Positions 17,260-25,307 of a DNA stretch of 64,000 nucleotides are shown piece after piece. The notes below the pieces were generated by a model. The model was given only the letters and a program-made list of their open reading frames with translations, was not told where the DNA came from and searched no databases. How positions within the stretch are numbered: the first letter of the stretch is position 1; the number at the start of each line of letters is the position of its first letter. Made by a program: the position numbers and the translations under genes. The stretch comes from a virus, in the IMG/VR virus record IMGVR_UViG_3300042453_004186, positions 1 to 64,000 of that record, one strand, 5' to 3'.

Positions 17260-17741
17260 TGGCAACAAGATATATATCAACTAAATTATTTGAAAACTAC
17301 TCAGTAGCAATTAGACAATATAAAGCAGCACATTCACACTGCCAATTATTACATGGTTATGCTTTAAAATTTAAAGTATGGTTTGCATCTAATGAACCTA
17401 ATATTGATGAACAATTAGATGATATGAATTGGATTGTTGATTATGGTGGATTTAAAACACCACCTAAAGGTAATGGTTTGAAAGATTGGATGGACCATAT
17501 GTGGGACCATACAACATTAATTCAAGCTGATGATCCATATCGTGATTTGTTTGAACAGATGCAAATGGAAGGACTATGTAAAGTACATTTCTTAGAAAAG
17601 ATGGGTGCTGAAAGTAATGCCCGTTTAGTGTATGAACACTTTAATGAAGTATTATCTAAAACAGATGCTGGTCGTTGTAAATGTATTAAAGTAGAATGCT
17701 TTGAAAATGATAATAACAGCTCAATTTACGAGGAAATATGA
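17259..17741 (+). CDS. queD: 6-carboxytetrahydropterin synthase QueD-like
   Basis: This 160-residue T-fold protein converts dihydroneopterin triphosphate to 6-carboxytetrahydropterin. Visible motifs are KAAHSHCQLLHGYALKF near residue 20-36 (zinc His, catalytic Cys, LHG), NWIVDYGGFK near 63 and MWDHTTLIQ near 84. The canonical LHGH reads LHGY here, so one zinc ligand position is Tyr. The ATG at 17259 is chosen over an upstream TTG at 17241 because it overlaps the thioredoxin stop (TAATG) and fits the family start. Confidence 0.82.
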   Translation: MATRYISTKLFENYSVAIRQYKAAHSHCQLLHGYALKFKVWFASNEPNIDEQLDDMNWIVDYGGFKTPPKGNGLKDWMDHMWDHTTLIQADDPYRDLFEQMQMEGLCKVHFLEKMGAESNARLVYEHFNEVLSKTDAGRCKCIKVECFENDNNSSIYEEI

Positions 17742-18520
17742 AACCAGGTAGAATAGAAGATTATAATAAAAAATTACCTATTGTAGAGTTATATACAGCT
17801 GTACAATCTGAAGGTAGTAGAGCAGGTATGCCCACAGTAGTTATTAGAACTACAGGATGTACTCATAGATGTTGGTTTGGTGACGGCGGTTGGTGCGATT
17901 CATGGTATACGAGTATTCATCCTGAAAAAGGAAAATATACGTTTAATGATATTATAGCTATTTATGACAATAACCCATTTATTAGAGAAATGATGTTAAC
18001 AGGTGGTTCACCTACAATGCATCCTGACTTAGTAAACGAATTAACCCATTTAGCAGAAAAACGTGGCTTATTTATCACAATCGAAACAGAAGGTTCTCAT
18101 TTCATTGAAACTGACTACCCTATTGGTCTTATATCTCTTAGTCCTAAGTTCAGTAACAGCGTTCCTACAATTGGGACTCTTACTCCGCAAGGTAAAGTTG
18201 CTGACCAAAAGATGGTGGACCAACATAATAAGTTTCGTCTTGATAAAGAAACAATAAGAAAGACACTAGATTACCATTATGATTATCATTTTAAACCTGT
18301 TTGTAATCCTATTGAAATGCCTGAAGCATGGGCTGAGATTGAAGCATTTAGAGTTGAAATGGATATTCCAAAACGTAAAACTTGGTTAATGCCTCCTGGT
18401 GATACAAGAGATGAATTAATCCGAGTATACCCTATGGTGATGGATTTTTGTAGAGACAATGGTTATAATTTTACAGGACGTGAACATATTATAGCATTTG
18501 ACACAAAACGAGAAGTATAA
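17738..18520 (+). CDS. queE: 7-carboxy-7-deazaguanine synthase QueE (radical SAM)
   Basis: This 260-residue radical SAM enzyme has a variant cluster motif in RTTGCTHRCWF...WCDSWY with C41, C45 and C53 (C-x3-C-x7-C). MLTGGSPTMHPDL near 87 matches the SAM-binding GGEP/GGSP motif. SLSPKFSNS near 133 is typical of QueE. It rearranges 6-carboxytetrahydropterin to 7-carboxy-7-deazaguanine. The start overlaps the queD stop by four bases. Cluster spacing between the second and third Cys is longer than the usual CxxC, a trait reported for several QueE subgroups. Confidence 0.87.
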   Translation: MKPGRIEDYNKKLPIVELYTAVQSEGSRAGMPTVVIRTTGCTHRCWFGDGGWCDSWYTSIHPEKGKYTFNDIIAIYDNNPFIREMMLTGGSPTMHPDLVNELTHLAEKRGLFITIETEGSHFIETDYPIGLISLSPKFSNSVPTIGTLTPQGKVADQKMVDQHNKFRLDKETIRKTLDYHYDYHFKPVCNPIEMPEAWAEIEAFRVEMDIPKRKTWLMPPGDTRDELIRVYPMVMDFCRDNGYNFTGREHIIAFDTKREV

Positions 18521-18795
18521 TGGATAAACAACTGTTAACCGAAACACTTAAGACAAAGAACACTGTTACACTCTTCTACGCCGACTGGTGTGGGGGGTGT
18601 AAAGTGGCTCACCCTATGGTTCAAGAAATTGCTGAAAAACTTGGGTTTGAATTAATTCAAATTAATGAAAATACTGAGTTAGAAGAAGCATTTGCCGTAG
18701 ATTATTACCCACACGTAATATTGTCTCATAAAGGAAAAACTAAAGCATACCCCGGGTTACATTCAATAAAAGAGTTACATGAAAGTATTATTTGA
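18520..18795 (+). CDS. Thioredoxin-like protein 2
   Basis: This 91-residue thioredoxin fold has C24-G-G-C27 in FYADWCGGCK and the cis-proline in DYYPHVIL. It is the second thioredoxin-like protein in 1.3 kb and is closer to classical thioredoxin than the first. It overlaps queE at TAATG and the next gene by 17 bases. Possible partners are NrdA or the radical SAM/QueC steps. Confidence 0.82.
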   Translation: MDKQLLTETLKTKNTVTLFYADWCGGCKVAHPMVQEIAEKLGFELIQINENTELEEAFAVDYYPHVILSHKGKTKAYPGLHSIKELHESII

Positions 18796-19288
18796 AAATG
18801 AAGTTATTGATGCGAGAGTAGATCATATCGCAACACAAATTCTAAACCGCCATAAATCCGAAAAAATTCCAATTGTATTGGTATGTGTATTAAATGGTGG
18901 TTTTTTATTCTTTAATGAAATAGTTAAACGACTATCATCATTAGACCCTGAGGTTGATTTCGTAAAAGTAAGATCATATGAAGGTAGAGAACGAGGTGAT
19001 CTACAAATGATACTTGAAAAATCAACAAATGTTACTGGTAAACATGTTTACATCATAGATGATATCTATGACTCAGGAATAACAATGAATGCTCTAGCCA
19101 ATTACTTCTACTCATACGACCCAGCAAGTGTTCAAATGGTTACTTTAATTAAACGATACATCAATGAAGTAAATATGCCTGTAGGCTCACTTTATGGATT
19201 TGAAATTACAGATGAATGGGTAGTAGGATATGGGATGGATGATGATTTAGGAAAGAAAAGAAGTTTGCCTTATATATTGGCAATCTAA
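18779..19288 (+). CDS. Hypoxanthine/purine phosphoribosyltransferase-like
   Basis: This 169-residue type I phosphoribosyltransferase has the PRPP-binding motif VYIIDDIYDSGITM near residue 91-104. LVCVLNGGFLFFNEIVKRL near 36 and VKVRSYEGRE near 65 match the HGPRT pattern. It would join a purine base to PRPP. Placement inside the queuosine-type cluster raises the idea of salvage of deazapurine bases, but ordinary purine salvage is equally consistent. Confidence 0.82.
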   Translation: MKVLFENEVIDARVDHIATQILNRHKSEKIPIVLVCVLNGGFLFFNEIVKRLSSLDPEVDFVKVRSYEGRERGDLQMILEKSTNVTGKHVYIIDDIYDSGITMNALANYFYSYDPASVQMVTLIKRYINEVNMPVGSLYGFEITDEWVVGYGMDDDLGKKRSLPYILAI

Positions 19289-19307
19289 AAATAATTTATT
19301 ACATTTA
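19276..19307 (+). promoter_or_regulatory. Predicted promoter for folE, ATTG-N20-TACATTTA
   Basis: ATTG at 19276-19279 lies inside the 3' end of the phosphoribosyltransferase gene, followed by 20 bp and TACATTTA at 19300-19307. The folE ATG is 6 nt downstream. No hairpin is present between the boxes. Confidence 0.5.
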
Positions 19308-19313
19308 GGTTAT

Positions 19314-20009
19314 ATGAAAGAAAATAGAAGAAAATTTCACAATGACATCGAATGCGTACAAAATGGTCTCGCAAACGGTTCTGCTTTAGATCGTCCATTG
19401 ACAGATGAAGAAAAGCAACAAATGATTGAAGAAGCAACAGAACACTTTGGTAAGTTCTTAACAGCATTAAAGTGTGATTGGCAAAACGATCCTAACTCTG
19501 CCGACACACCTCGTCGTGTAGCTAAAGCATATGTTAATGATTTATGGGCTGGTCGTTACAATGGATTTACTGATATTACTTCATTCCCATCAGATGGTTA
19601 TGATGGAGTAATTATCGAACGTAATATTCAATTAACTTCAATGTGTTCACATCATCACCAAACAATTAGAGGTGTAGTACATATTGGTTACATTGCAGGT
19701 GCAGAAGGTAGAGTAATCGGTTTATCTAAATTAAATCGTATTGTAGAACACTTTGGTCGTAGAGGAGCTATTCAAGAACAATTAACAGCAGCTATTCATC
19801 AAGCAGTAAATAAAGTTTGTGAAGGTAATTTAGGTGTTATTGTAACTGTAGTTGCTACACACAATTGTGTAAGTTGTCGTGGCATTAAACATCAAGGTGC
19901 TGCAATGGTCACTACCAAAGCATCAGGTGTGTTTATGGAAAACGATAACTTAGCACGTAAAGAATTTTTTGATTCACTTAAAATAAATAATGGTCATGTC
20001 TCAATCTAA
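19314..20009 (+). CDS. folE: GTP cyclohydrolase I
   Basis: This 231-residue enzyme converts GTP to dihydroneopterin triphosphate, the first step of preQ0 synthesis. The zinc and active-site motifs are intact: MCSHHHQTIRG near 110-120, VIGLSKLNRIVEHFGRR near 138, and HNCVSCRGIKHQGA near 183 followed by the usual C-terminal domain. With QueD, QueE and QueC it forms a complete GTP-to-preQ0 route. It has its own promoter-like element. Confidence 0.93.
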   Translation: MKENRRKFHNDIECVQNGLANGSALDRPLTDEEKQQMIEEATEHFGKFLTALKCDWQNDPNSADTPRRVAKAYVNDLWAGRYNGFTDITSFPSDGYDGVIIERNIQLTSMCSHHHQTIRGVVHIGYIAGAEGRVIGLSKLNRIVEHFGRRGAIQEQLTAAIHQAVNKVCEGNLGVIVTVVATHNCVSCRGIKHQGAAMVTTKASGVFMENDNLARKEFFDSLKINNGHVSI

Positions 20010-20622
20010 ATTAGAAAAAAAACAAGCAGAACTTATTGAGTTATTAACAACACAAGTTGCTGATTTATCTATGATGTCCAAAATTGAATTTGGAGATGAT
20101 GTAGTTAAAAAATGGAACGAATTATCAAATGAAATTAATAACATAAAAGAAAATTATGTTCCATTTGTTAGTGAAGTAGAGGAATTTAATGCTACAATGG
20201 GTAAACCAAATAATTATGAACCTACTATCCCATCTAAAGATGAATGGATGTTTGTTTATAATTTCATTCTAGAAGAACTAGAAGAATATAAAGACGCTTG
20301 TGAAGAAGGAAATATTGTGGAAGTGTTAGATGCACTTTGTGATATTACTTATGTTTCATTAGGAAACGGAGCTATGCTTCACGGATTGAAAGATAAAATA
20401 TTACCTGCTTATGCTGAAGTGCAAGCTTCAAATATGAGTAAAGCTTGTAAAACAGAAGAGGAAGCTAACTTTACAGTTCGTGTCCGAGAACAAGAACAAG
20501 GTGAAAAATGTCACTATGAAAAACAAGGTGATTACTATATAGTGTATCGTTCTCGAGACCGTAAAGTAATGAAATCTATCAATTACTTTAGACCAAATCT
20601 TAAACAGTTTTTAGATAAATAA
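19996..20622 (+). CDS. MazG/PRA-PH-like NTP pyrophosphohydrolase
   Basis: This 208-residue protein carries an all-alpha NTP pyrophosphatase-like core near residues 80-120: ILEELEEYKDACEEGN followed by VLDALCDITYV, giving the EExxE and D metal-binding residues. The remainder has a helical N-terminus and a basic C-terminal beta part (DYYIVYRSRDRKVMKS). Members hydrolyse NTPs or dNTPs to the monophosphate. The ATG at 19996 is preferred; an in-frame ATG at 19990 adds two residues. It overlaps folE and ends before a strong terminator. Confidence 0.7.
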   Translation: MSQSKLEKKQAELIELLTTQVADLSMMSKIEFGDDVVKKWNELSNEINNIKENYVPFVSEVEEFNATMGKPNNYEPTIPSKDEWMFVYNFILEELEEYKDACEEGNIVEVLDALCDITYVSLGNGAMLHGLKDKILPAYAEVQASNMSKACKTEEEANFTVRVREQEQGEKCHYEKQGDYYIVYRSRDRKVMKSINYFRPNLKQFLDK

Positions 20623-20642
20623 AAATCATACCTATTAAAACC

Positions 20643-20670
20643 AAAGACCTGGCGCCCCAGGTCTTTTTTT
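20643..20670 (+). terminator. Rho-independent terminator after the deazaguanine operon
   Basis: An 8 bp stem AGACCTGG / CCAGGTCT (20645-20652 and 20657-20664) with a CGCC loop, extended by A-T pairs and followed by a run of seven T. It is the strongest hairpin in the window. The 5' arm carries the CTGG that serves as -33 box of the next promoter. Confidence 0.88.
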
Positions 20671-20681
20671 GTGTATATTTA
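20649..20681 (+). promoter_or_regulatory. Predicted promoter around a terminator, CTGG-N21-TATATTTA
   Basis: CTGG at 20649-20652 is inside the hairpin stem, and TATATTTA is at 20674-20681. The spacer is 21 bp, one more than in the sister elements. The ATG at 20692 is 10 nt downstream. Confidence 0.5.
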
Positions 20682-20691
20682 TAATAAAACT

Positions 20692-20889
20692 ATGAGTTTA
20701 AAAAGTAAAAATGGATTAATTACTAAAATAAGTCAATTTTCTAGGCCAAACCCTAAAAAATATGATCCATTTCCTATTAATATAAATTCATTCTCATACG
20801 GAGGATCACCAAGTTCTCCTACTCCTACACCTCCACTACCATCTGCTGGTGCTTTTTCAAACGCTTTTTCAAACGCATTTAATACTTAA
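20692..20889 (+). CDS. Small proline-rich protein
   Basis: The 65-residue protein has a basic N-terminus, a middle segment with GGSPSSPTPTPPLPSAG and a C-terminal AFSNAFSNAFNT repeat. The ATG at 20692 lies downstream of the -7 box; a GTG at 20671 would start inside the promoter and is rejected. It resembles short virion-associated linker proteins, but no family is recognised. It is paired with a fibre-like gene. Confidence 0.55.
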   Translation: MSLKSKNGLITKISQFSRPNPKKYDPFPININSFSYGGSPSSPTPTPPLPSAGAFSNAFSNAFNT

Positions 20890-20896
20890 CCAAATA

Positions 20897-21517
20897 ATGT
20901 CACAACAAAGTAAAACCACACTACAATCAGCTATCAATACTCAAATAGCAGATAACACATCCGGAGATATATCAGCAGCTGACATAAGAGATAATCTTAT
21001 TAATATAACTGATAGCTTATTATTTAATACTGGTTCCCAAAGTATTACTGGGTCATTAACTATTACTGAAAGAGTTACATTAGTATCAGCTTCTACAAGT
21101 TTCACCATAGGTGAAGGAGCAATTAACTTACAATCTACTTCTAGTACTATTATCCCATCAATAGTATTAGCTTCATCTAATGGAACAAGATATATTAAAA
21201 TTTGTTACTCTGATGGATATAATGCATTCGTATCAAATGGAGATACATGGATATACGGTATTAATAGTTTAAATCTTGATTCTAATAATGATGTTAATGT
21301 ATGGAGTCGTCTTAATGCTACTCAAGGTATAACAGTAACTGGAAGTGCAATTATAAGTGGTAGTTTAATAGTAACTGGCTCTACTAGTTTACAGGGACTA
21401 ATGACTCTACAGCCAGCTGATCCTCTCCCTTCAGTAACAAATGGTTCAATATCTTATTCATCAAGCGGAGATTTTTATTTTGGTAGTGGAAGTGCTTGGA
21501 GAAAATTAACATTATAA
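20897..21517 (+). CDS. Fibre-like structural protein
   Basis: This 206-residue protein has an N-terminal helical oligomerisation-type segment (LQSAINTQIADNTSGDISAADIRDNLINITDS). Beta repeats follow of the kind ITGSLTI, VTGSAIISGSLIVTGSTSLQG, shared in style with the large fibre gene at 3431. The C-terminus ends YFGSGSAWRKLTL. The ATG at 20897 is chosen because the upstream extension lies in the preceding gene. A virion role is inferred. It is isolated between the modification cluster and the polymerase gene. Confidence 0.62.
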   Translation: MSQQSKTTLQSAINTQIADNTSGDISAADIRDNLINITDSLLFNTGSQSITGSLTITERVTLVSASTSFTIGEGAINLQSTSSTIIPSIVLASSNGTRYIKICYSDGYNAFVSNGDTWIYGINSLNLDSNNDVNVWSRLNATQGITVTGSAIISGSLIVTGSTSLQGLMTLQPADPLPSVTNGSISYSSSGDFYFGSGSAWRKLTL

Positions 21518-21540
21518 TCTTTAAAGATATATTTTAAATT

Positions 21541-21566
21541 AGGCTTGGGAAACCAAGCCTTTTTTA
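21541..21566 (+). terminator. Rho-independent terminator before polB (GAAA loop)
   Basis: AGGCTTGG / CCAAGCCT stem at 21541-21548 and 21553-21560 closed by a GAAA (GNRA) tetraloop and followed by TTTTT. It terminates the fibre-like gene transcript and doubles as spacer of the polB promoter. Confidence 0.85.
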
Positions 21567-21575
21567 TTATATTTA
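21544..21575 (+). promoter_or_regulatory. Predicted polB promoter around a terminator, CTTG-N20-TATATTTA
   Basis: CTTG at 21544-21547 sits in the 5' stem arm, with a 20 bp spacer and TATATTTA at 21568-21575. The polB ATG (21580) is 4 nt downstream. Confidence 0.62.
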
Positions 21576-21579
21576 GGTT

Positions 21580-24165
21580 ATGTACCAAGCAATATATTAC
21601 GATCGCCAAACCTATACTTACTACTTACGAGATGATAAACAAGGCTGGATGGATTTCCAACTCCAGCCTACGTTTTGGAAACGTGTTCCTGGATGGCAAG
21701 AAGGTGCTAGACCCGTTTTAACTGGTGGTTGGGCTATTCCTACTAAAAAGTTTAACAAGGATGATAAGGATTTGTTAGAAAAAGATATTGACAAATCATT
21801 ATATGCTTTACGAGAATTATACTACAAAGAAGATGATGTTGTGCCTTCTTGGCATAACATTGTTTATATAGATATTGAGATTGAAATGGGTGGTGCCTTA
21901 ACACCAAGCTATGTCCAACAAGCACCTATGCCTTTAACATCTATTGCTCTTATAGATATAACAACTAAACAAAAAATATGCTTAATTGTTGACCCATCAG
22001 GCCAAATCGAGGAAGTTAACCAAGATGGTAAACATATTATTCCTTGTAAAAACGAACGCGAACTAATAGGTAAATTTTTATCTAAATATGAAGAATTAGA
22101 CCCTACAATATTAGTAGGATATAACTCAGATTATTTTGATATGCCGTATCTTTACCACCGTTTAATGCAAGTTATAGGTGAAGAGGAAACATCACGTTTA
22201 TCTCCAATTAGAAAAATAAGTGTTAGAGAATTTAATGGTGAATCACAAATCACTATTGGTGGTGTTAACTGTTTAGATTATATGTTACTTCATAAAAAAT
22301 ATATTATGAAGGAAGAACCATCATATAAATTAGGTGATATTGGAACCAAGTATGTTGGTTTAGGTAAGATTGAGTATGAAGGTAATTTGAATACGTTATT
22401 TAGAGATGATCTAGATAGATTTATAGAATATAATCTTCGTGACGTTGAAATTATTGAGGCATTGGAGGATAAACTTAAGTTTATCAACCTAACAATAATG
22501 ATATCCCATATCTGTAATATACCTTATGAATCAATCTACTATAATACAGTAATGAATGAGGGTGCTATATTGAAGCATCTTAAACGTGAAGGCATCATAT
22601 CACCAAACAAACCAACCACCCATAACCCAGCACTAAAATCATTTAAAGCAAGTTATGCTGGTGGTTATCTACTAGAACCTATACCTGGTTTGTATTTTGA
22701 TGTTATCGACTTAGACTTTACTTCACTATATCCTTCAATTATTAAATCACTTAATTTAGGTATTGAGACATTAGTTGGTAGAATTAAAGTTGATTATAAT
22801 GCAACATATGAGCAAAACCATAGTTTAGAAAAACTTAAAGAACGTAACCCTGAAGAAGTAATAGTAATTGAAAAAGTAAATAAAAAAGATTATACTACAT
22901 CTCAAACCAAAGTTACTATTAAGCAACTAATAAGTATTATTGAAGAAAGTAATTTAACAGTAGCAGCATCTGGTGCTATGTTTAGAACAGATGAACAAAG
23001 TGTTGTTGCTAAAATTCTAGAAGGTTGGTTTGATAAACGAGAACATTACCGTGGTTTAAAGAAAAAAGCAGGTAAAGAAGAAGATTGGGCTAACTATAAG
23101 TTATATGATTTGTTCCAACACGCATTCAAAATCTTACAAAACGCAATGTATGGTACATTTGCTAAAAGTGGATGGAGATATACTGATGGCCAACTAATAT
23201 GCAGTGCTGCTATTACAAACACAGGACAAAGATTAACCCAAGAATCAATTGTATTTACCAATAACAAACTAAACACCGAACTAAAATCAGATAAACAATA
23301 CATCTGTATTAGTGATACTGACTCAATGTATATTGAACTAGGTGATTTATTAAGACATAGGTACCCAGATGCTACTAAAGAAGAAAAGGACAAGTACATA
23401 TTAGAAATGGCACTTGAAATCCAAAACGAAGCAAATGCTAACTTGGATACAATGTGTAAAGAATTATTTAATATTGATGCTTCTAAACATTACTTCCAAT
23501 TAAAACAAGAAGTAATTGCTACCGGTATCCTGGTTACTGGTAAGAGAAGATACGCTATGTATGTTACTAATAAGGAAGGTGTTGCTGTTGAAGAATTGGA
23601 TATGAAGGGGCTTGAATTGATGAAGTCTAACATGAATAAACGATTCAAAGGATTTGGTGAGCAATTTATTAAAGATATTTTATTTGGTAAACCGAAATCT
23701 GAGTTAGATACTTCAATCATTAATTTTTACAAGTTAATCAAAACATTAGATCCTAAAGAATTAGGCAAACCTACTGGAGTGAAACAAATCAATTCGTATA
23801 AGGTGCCAGCCCGAGCAGGTGAAATGTTTAGTTCATTTAAACTAAAAGCACCAGCTAATACTAAAGCAGCAGTACGTTATAATGACTTGCTTAAATTTAA
23901 AAGATTAGACAAGCAGTACGAATCAATTATTGAAGGTGATAAAATCTTTATTATTAATCTAAAAGCTAATCCTTATAAATTAGAAACAATCGGTTTACCC
24001 AATGCTAAGGTTCCTGATGAAATAGAAAAATTTGTTAAGGATTATATTAATGTAGATGAGATTTTTGAATCGTTGCTATTAAACAAATTAAAGGAACTTT
24101 ATAGTGACCTTAAATGGGAATTTCCGCCTTTAAATGCTAATGTTACAAAATTCTTTGCCTTCTAA
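21580..24165 (+). CDS. Family B DNA polymerase (replicative)
   Basis: This 861-residue polymerase resembles T4 gp43 in layout. The 3'-5' exonuclease has VYIDIEIE (D98, E100) and the later YNLRDVEIIEAL. The polymerase domain has DLDFTSLYPSIIKSLNLG near 376-393, KILQNAMYGTFAKSG near 517-531, and SDTDSMYIEL near 577-586, all catalytic residues intact. VTGKRRYAMYV near 655 is the KKRY-type primer-contact motif. The C-terminus ends in NVTKFFAF, a likely clamp-binding tail. It is the main replicase, supported by the clamp gene 23 bp downstream. Confidence 0.95.
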   Translation: MYQAIYYDRQTYTYYLRDDKQGWMDFQLQPTFWKRVPGWQEGARPVLTGGWAIPTKKFNKDDKDLLEKDIDKSLYALRELYYKEDDVVPSWHNIVYIDIEIEMGGALTPSYVQQAPMPLTSIALIDITTKQKICLIVDPSGQIEEVNQDGKHIIPCKNERELIGKFLSKYEELDPTILVGYNSDYFDMPYLYHRLMQVIGEEETSRLSPIRKISVREFNGESQITIGGVNCLDYMLLHKKYIMKEEPSYKLGDIGTKYVGLGKIEYEGNLNTLFRDDLDRFIEYNLRDVEIIEALEDKLKFINLTIMISHICNIPYESIYYNTVMNEGAILKHLKREGIISPNKPTTHNPALKSFKASYAGGYLLEPIPGLYFDVIDLDFTSLYPSIIKSLNLGIETLVGRIKVDYNATYEQNHSLEKLKERNPEEVIVIEKVNKKDYTTSQTKVTIKQLISIIEESNLTVAASGAMFRTDEQSVVAKILEGWFDKREHYRGLKKKAGKEEDWANYKLYDLFQHAFKILQNAMYGTFAKSGWRYTDGQLICSAAITNTGQRLTQESIVFTNNKLNTELKSDKQYICISDTDSMYIELGDLLRHRYPDATKEEKDKYILEMALEIQNEANANLDTMCKELFNIDASKHYFQLKQEVIATGILVTGKRRYAMYVTNKEGVAVEELDMKGLELMKSNMNKRFKGFGEQFIKDILFGKPKSELDTSIINFYKLIKTLDPKELGKPTGVKQINSYKVPARAGEMFSSFKLKAPANTKAAVRYNDLLKFKRLDKQYESIIEGDKIFIINLKANPYKLETIGLPNAKVPDEIEKFVKDYINVDEIFESLLLNKLKELYSDLKWEFPPLNANVTKFFAF

Positions 24166-24184
24166 AAAATATTTATTATATTAT
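24154..24184 (+). promoter_or_regulatory. Possible promoter for the clamp gene, TTTG-N19-TATATTAT
   Basis: TTTG at 24154-24157 lies in the end of polB, and TATATTAT is at 24177-24184 with a 19 bp spacer. The clamp ATG is 4 nt further. The TTTGCC start resembles the TTTGGCC of the other elements. Confidence 0.42.
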
Positions 24185-24188
24185 AGTT

Positions 24189-24914
24189 ATGATATCAAAA
24201 ATAGAATTACAATCCGTTATTGAAAAATACCATTTAAATGGTTTAATTGAAAGTGTTAAATGGTCAATTGATGACAAAAAACAATTAACCATTAACTTTA
24301 CATCCCCCACTCGTGAAATGGTAGGAACACTTATTCATACTAATTTCCCATTACCAAAATCCGAGATAGGAATTAATGATACAACACAATTAGATAAACT
24401 ATTATCTATTACTAGTGGAGAATTATTACTAGACTACGCTAAAGAGAAAAATACACTCACCAAACTATTAATCTCCGACAACCAGTATAATCTAAATTAT
24501 ACATTGGCAGATTCATTTATTATACCTAAATCTGGTACATATAATGGCCCTGAGGAGTATAATATTGAAACTACATTAAATGATGAAGTAGTAACAGCAT
24601 TGATTAAGGCTAAAAATGCACTATCAAATAGTGAAAATGTCGTTGTAAAACCGGGTTTACTTGGTTTAGAATTTACCTTCGGTGGAGATGTTGAACATGC
24701 AAATAAAGTTACTTATTCCATCCAAAATTTAGAAGTTAATACTGAAGATGCATTTACTTTAGTTTATAACTCGTCGTTATTGAAAGAAATACTAGTGGCT
24801 AACAAAGGTATGGAGAGTGGTAGAATTCATGTTAATTCAAATGGTTTGATGAAACTTACATTTGATCACAAAACATTTACAAGTCTTTACTATATTGTTG
24901 CAAAAGAACAATAA
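24189..24914 (+). CDS. DNA polymerase sliding clamp, gp45-like
   Basis: This 241-residue acidic protein has the length and strand pattern of the T4 gp45 trimeric clamp (228). The C-terminal GLMKLTFDHKTFTSLYYIVAKE is typical of clamp terminal strands, and the tandem alpha/beta units have low sequence conservation. It tethers the family B polymerase and, in T4, also activates late transcription. Its identity is supported by the order polB-clamp and the nearby gp44/gp62-like genes. Confidence 0.78.
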   Translation: MISKIELQSVIEKYHLNGLIESVKWSIDDKKQLTINFTSPTREMVGTLIHTNFPLPKSEIGINDTTQLDKLLSITSGELLLDYAKEKNTLTKLLISDNQYNLNYTLADSFIIPKSGTYNGPEEYNIETTLNDEVVTALIKAKNALSNSENVVVKPGLLGLEFTFGGDVEHANKVTYSIQNLEVNTEDAFTLVYNSSLLKEILVANKGMESGRIHVNSNGLMKLTFDHKTFTSLYYIVAKEQ

Positions 24915-24936
24915 AATATATATTTATATTAAACAA

Positions 24937-24968
24937 TTAGGTCTTTTATTAAAAAGTTTGTATATTTA
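24937..24968 (+). promoter_or_regulatory. Possible promoter, TTAG-N20-TATATTTA
   Basis: TTAG at 24937-24940, 20 bp, TATATTTA at 24961-24968, then 19 nt to the ATG at 24988. The -33 box is one base off TTTG. A second TATATTTA-like stretch at 24918-24927 lies upstream without a matching -33. Confidence 0.4.
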
Positions 24969-24987
24969 CACAATATAAAAACAAGTT

Positions 24988-25305
24988 ATGAGTGAAACAC
25001 AAATGCCAGCGTCATTAACGCTGATCAAGGATCCGGCTCTGGAACCTTATTTTATTGGGAAAGATAGCAACAGCTACACAGTTTATGAAACTGTTTACCC
25101 AGGCACAAATGAAAATGGAAGAGGTCGCAAGACACGTGAGAAAGAAGCAGTTAAAACGCTATCGTTCCACTCTAGTATTGCTTCTGCCCTAAATTCAATC
25201 GCTAAATTAAAAGTAGAAAATCGTCCTGTTTACAATACTATTAAAGAGTATATTAGTGAATGGAATCGAGTAAAAGAAGAAATCAATCAAATAGTTAATT
25301 TTTAA
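24988..25305 (+). CDS. Hypothetical 105-residue protein
   Basis: This soluble, mainly helical protein has a basic central stretch (NGRGRKTREKEAVKTLSF) and a C-terminal amphipathic helix (YISEWNRVKEEINQIVNF). No family is recognised. It begins the chaperonin operon, two bases before groES, so it may be co-expressed with it. Confidence 0.6.
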   Translation: MSETQMPASLTLIKDPALEPYFIGKDSNSYTVYETVYPGTNENGRGRKTREKEAVKTLSFHSSIASALNSIAKLKVENRPVYNTIKEYISEWNRVKEEINQIVNF

Positions 25306-25307
25306 AT

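Noticed and set aside
20671-20691. GTG start for the small proline-rich gene
   Set aside because: It lies inside the -7 box of the promoter; the ATG at 20692 is a better start.
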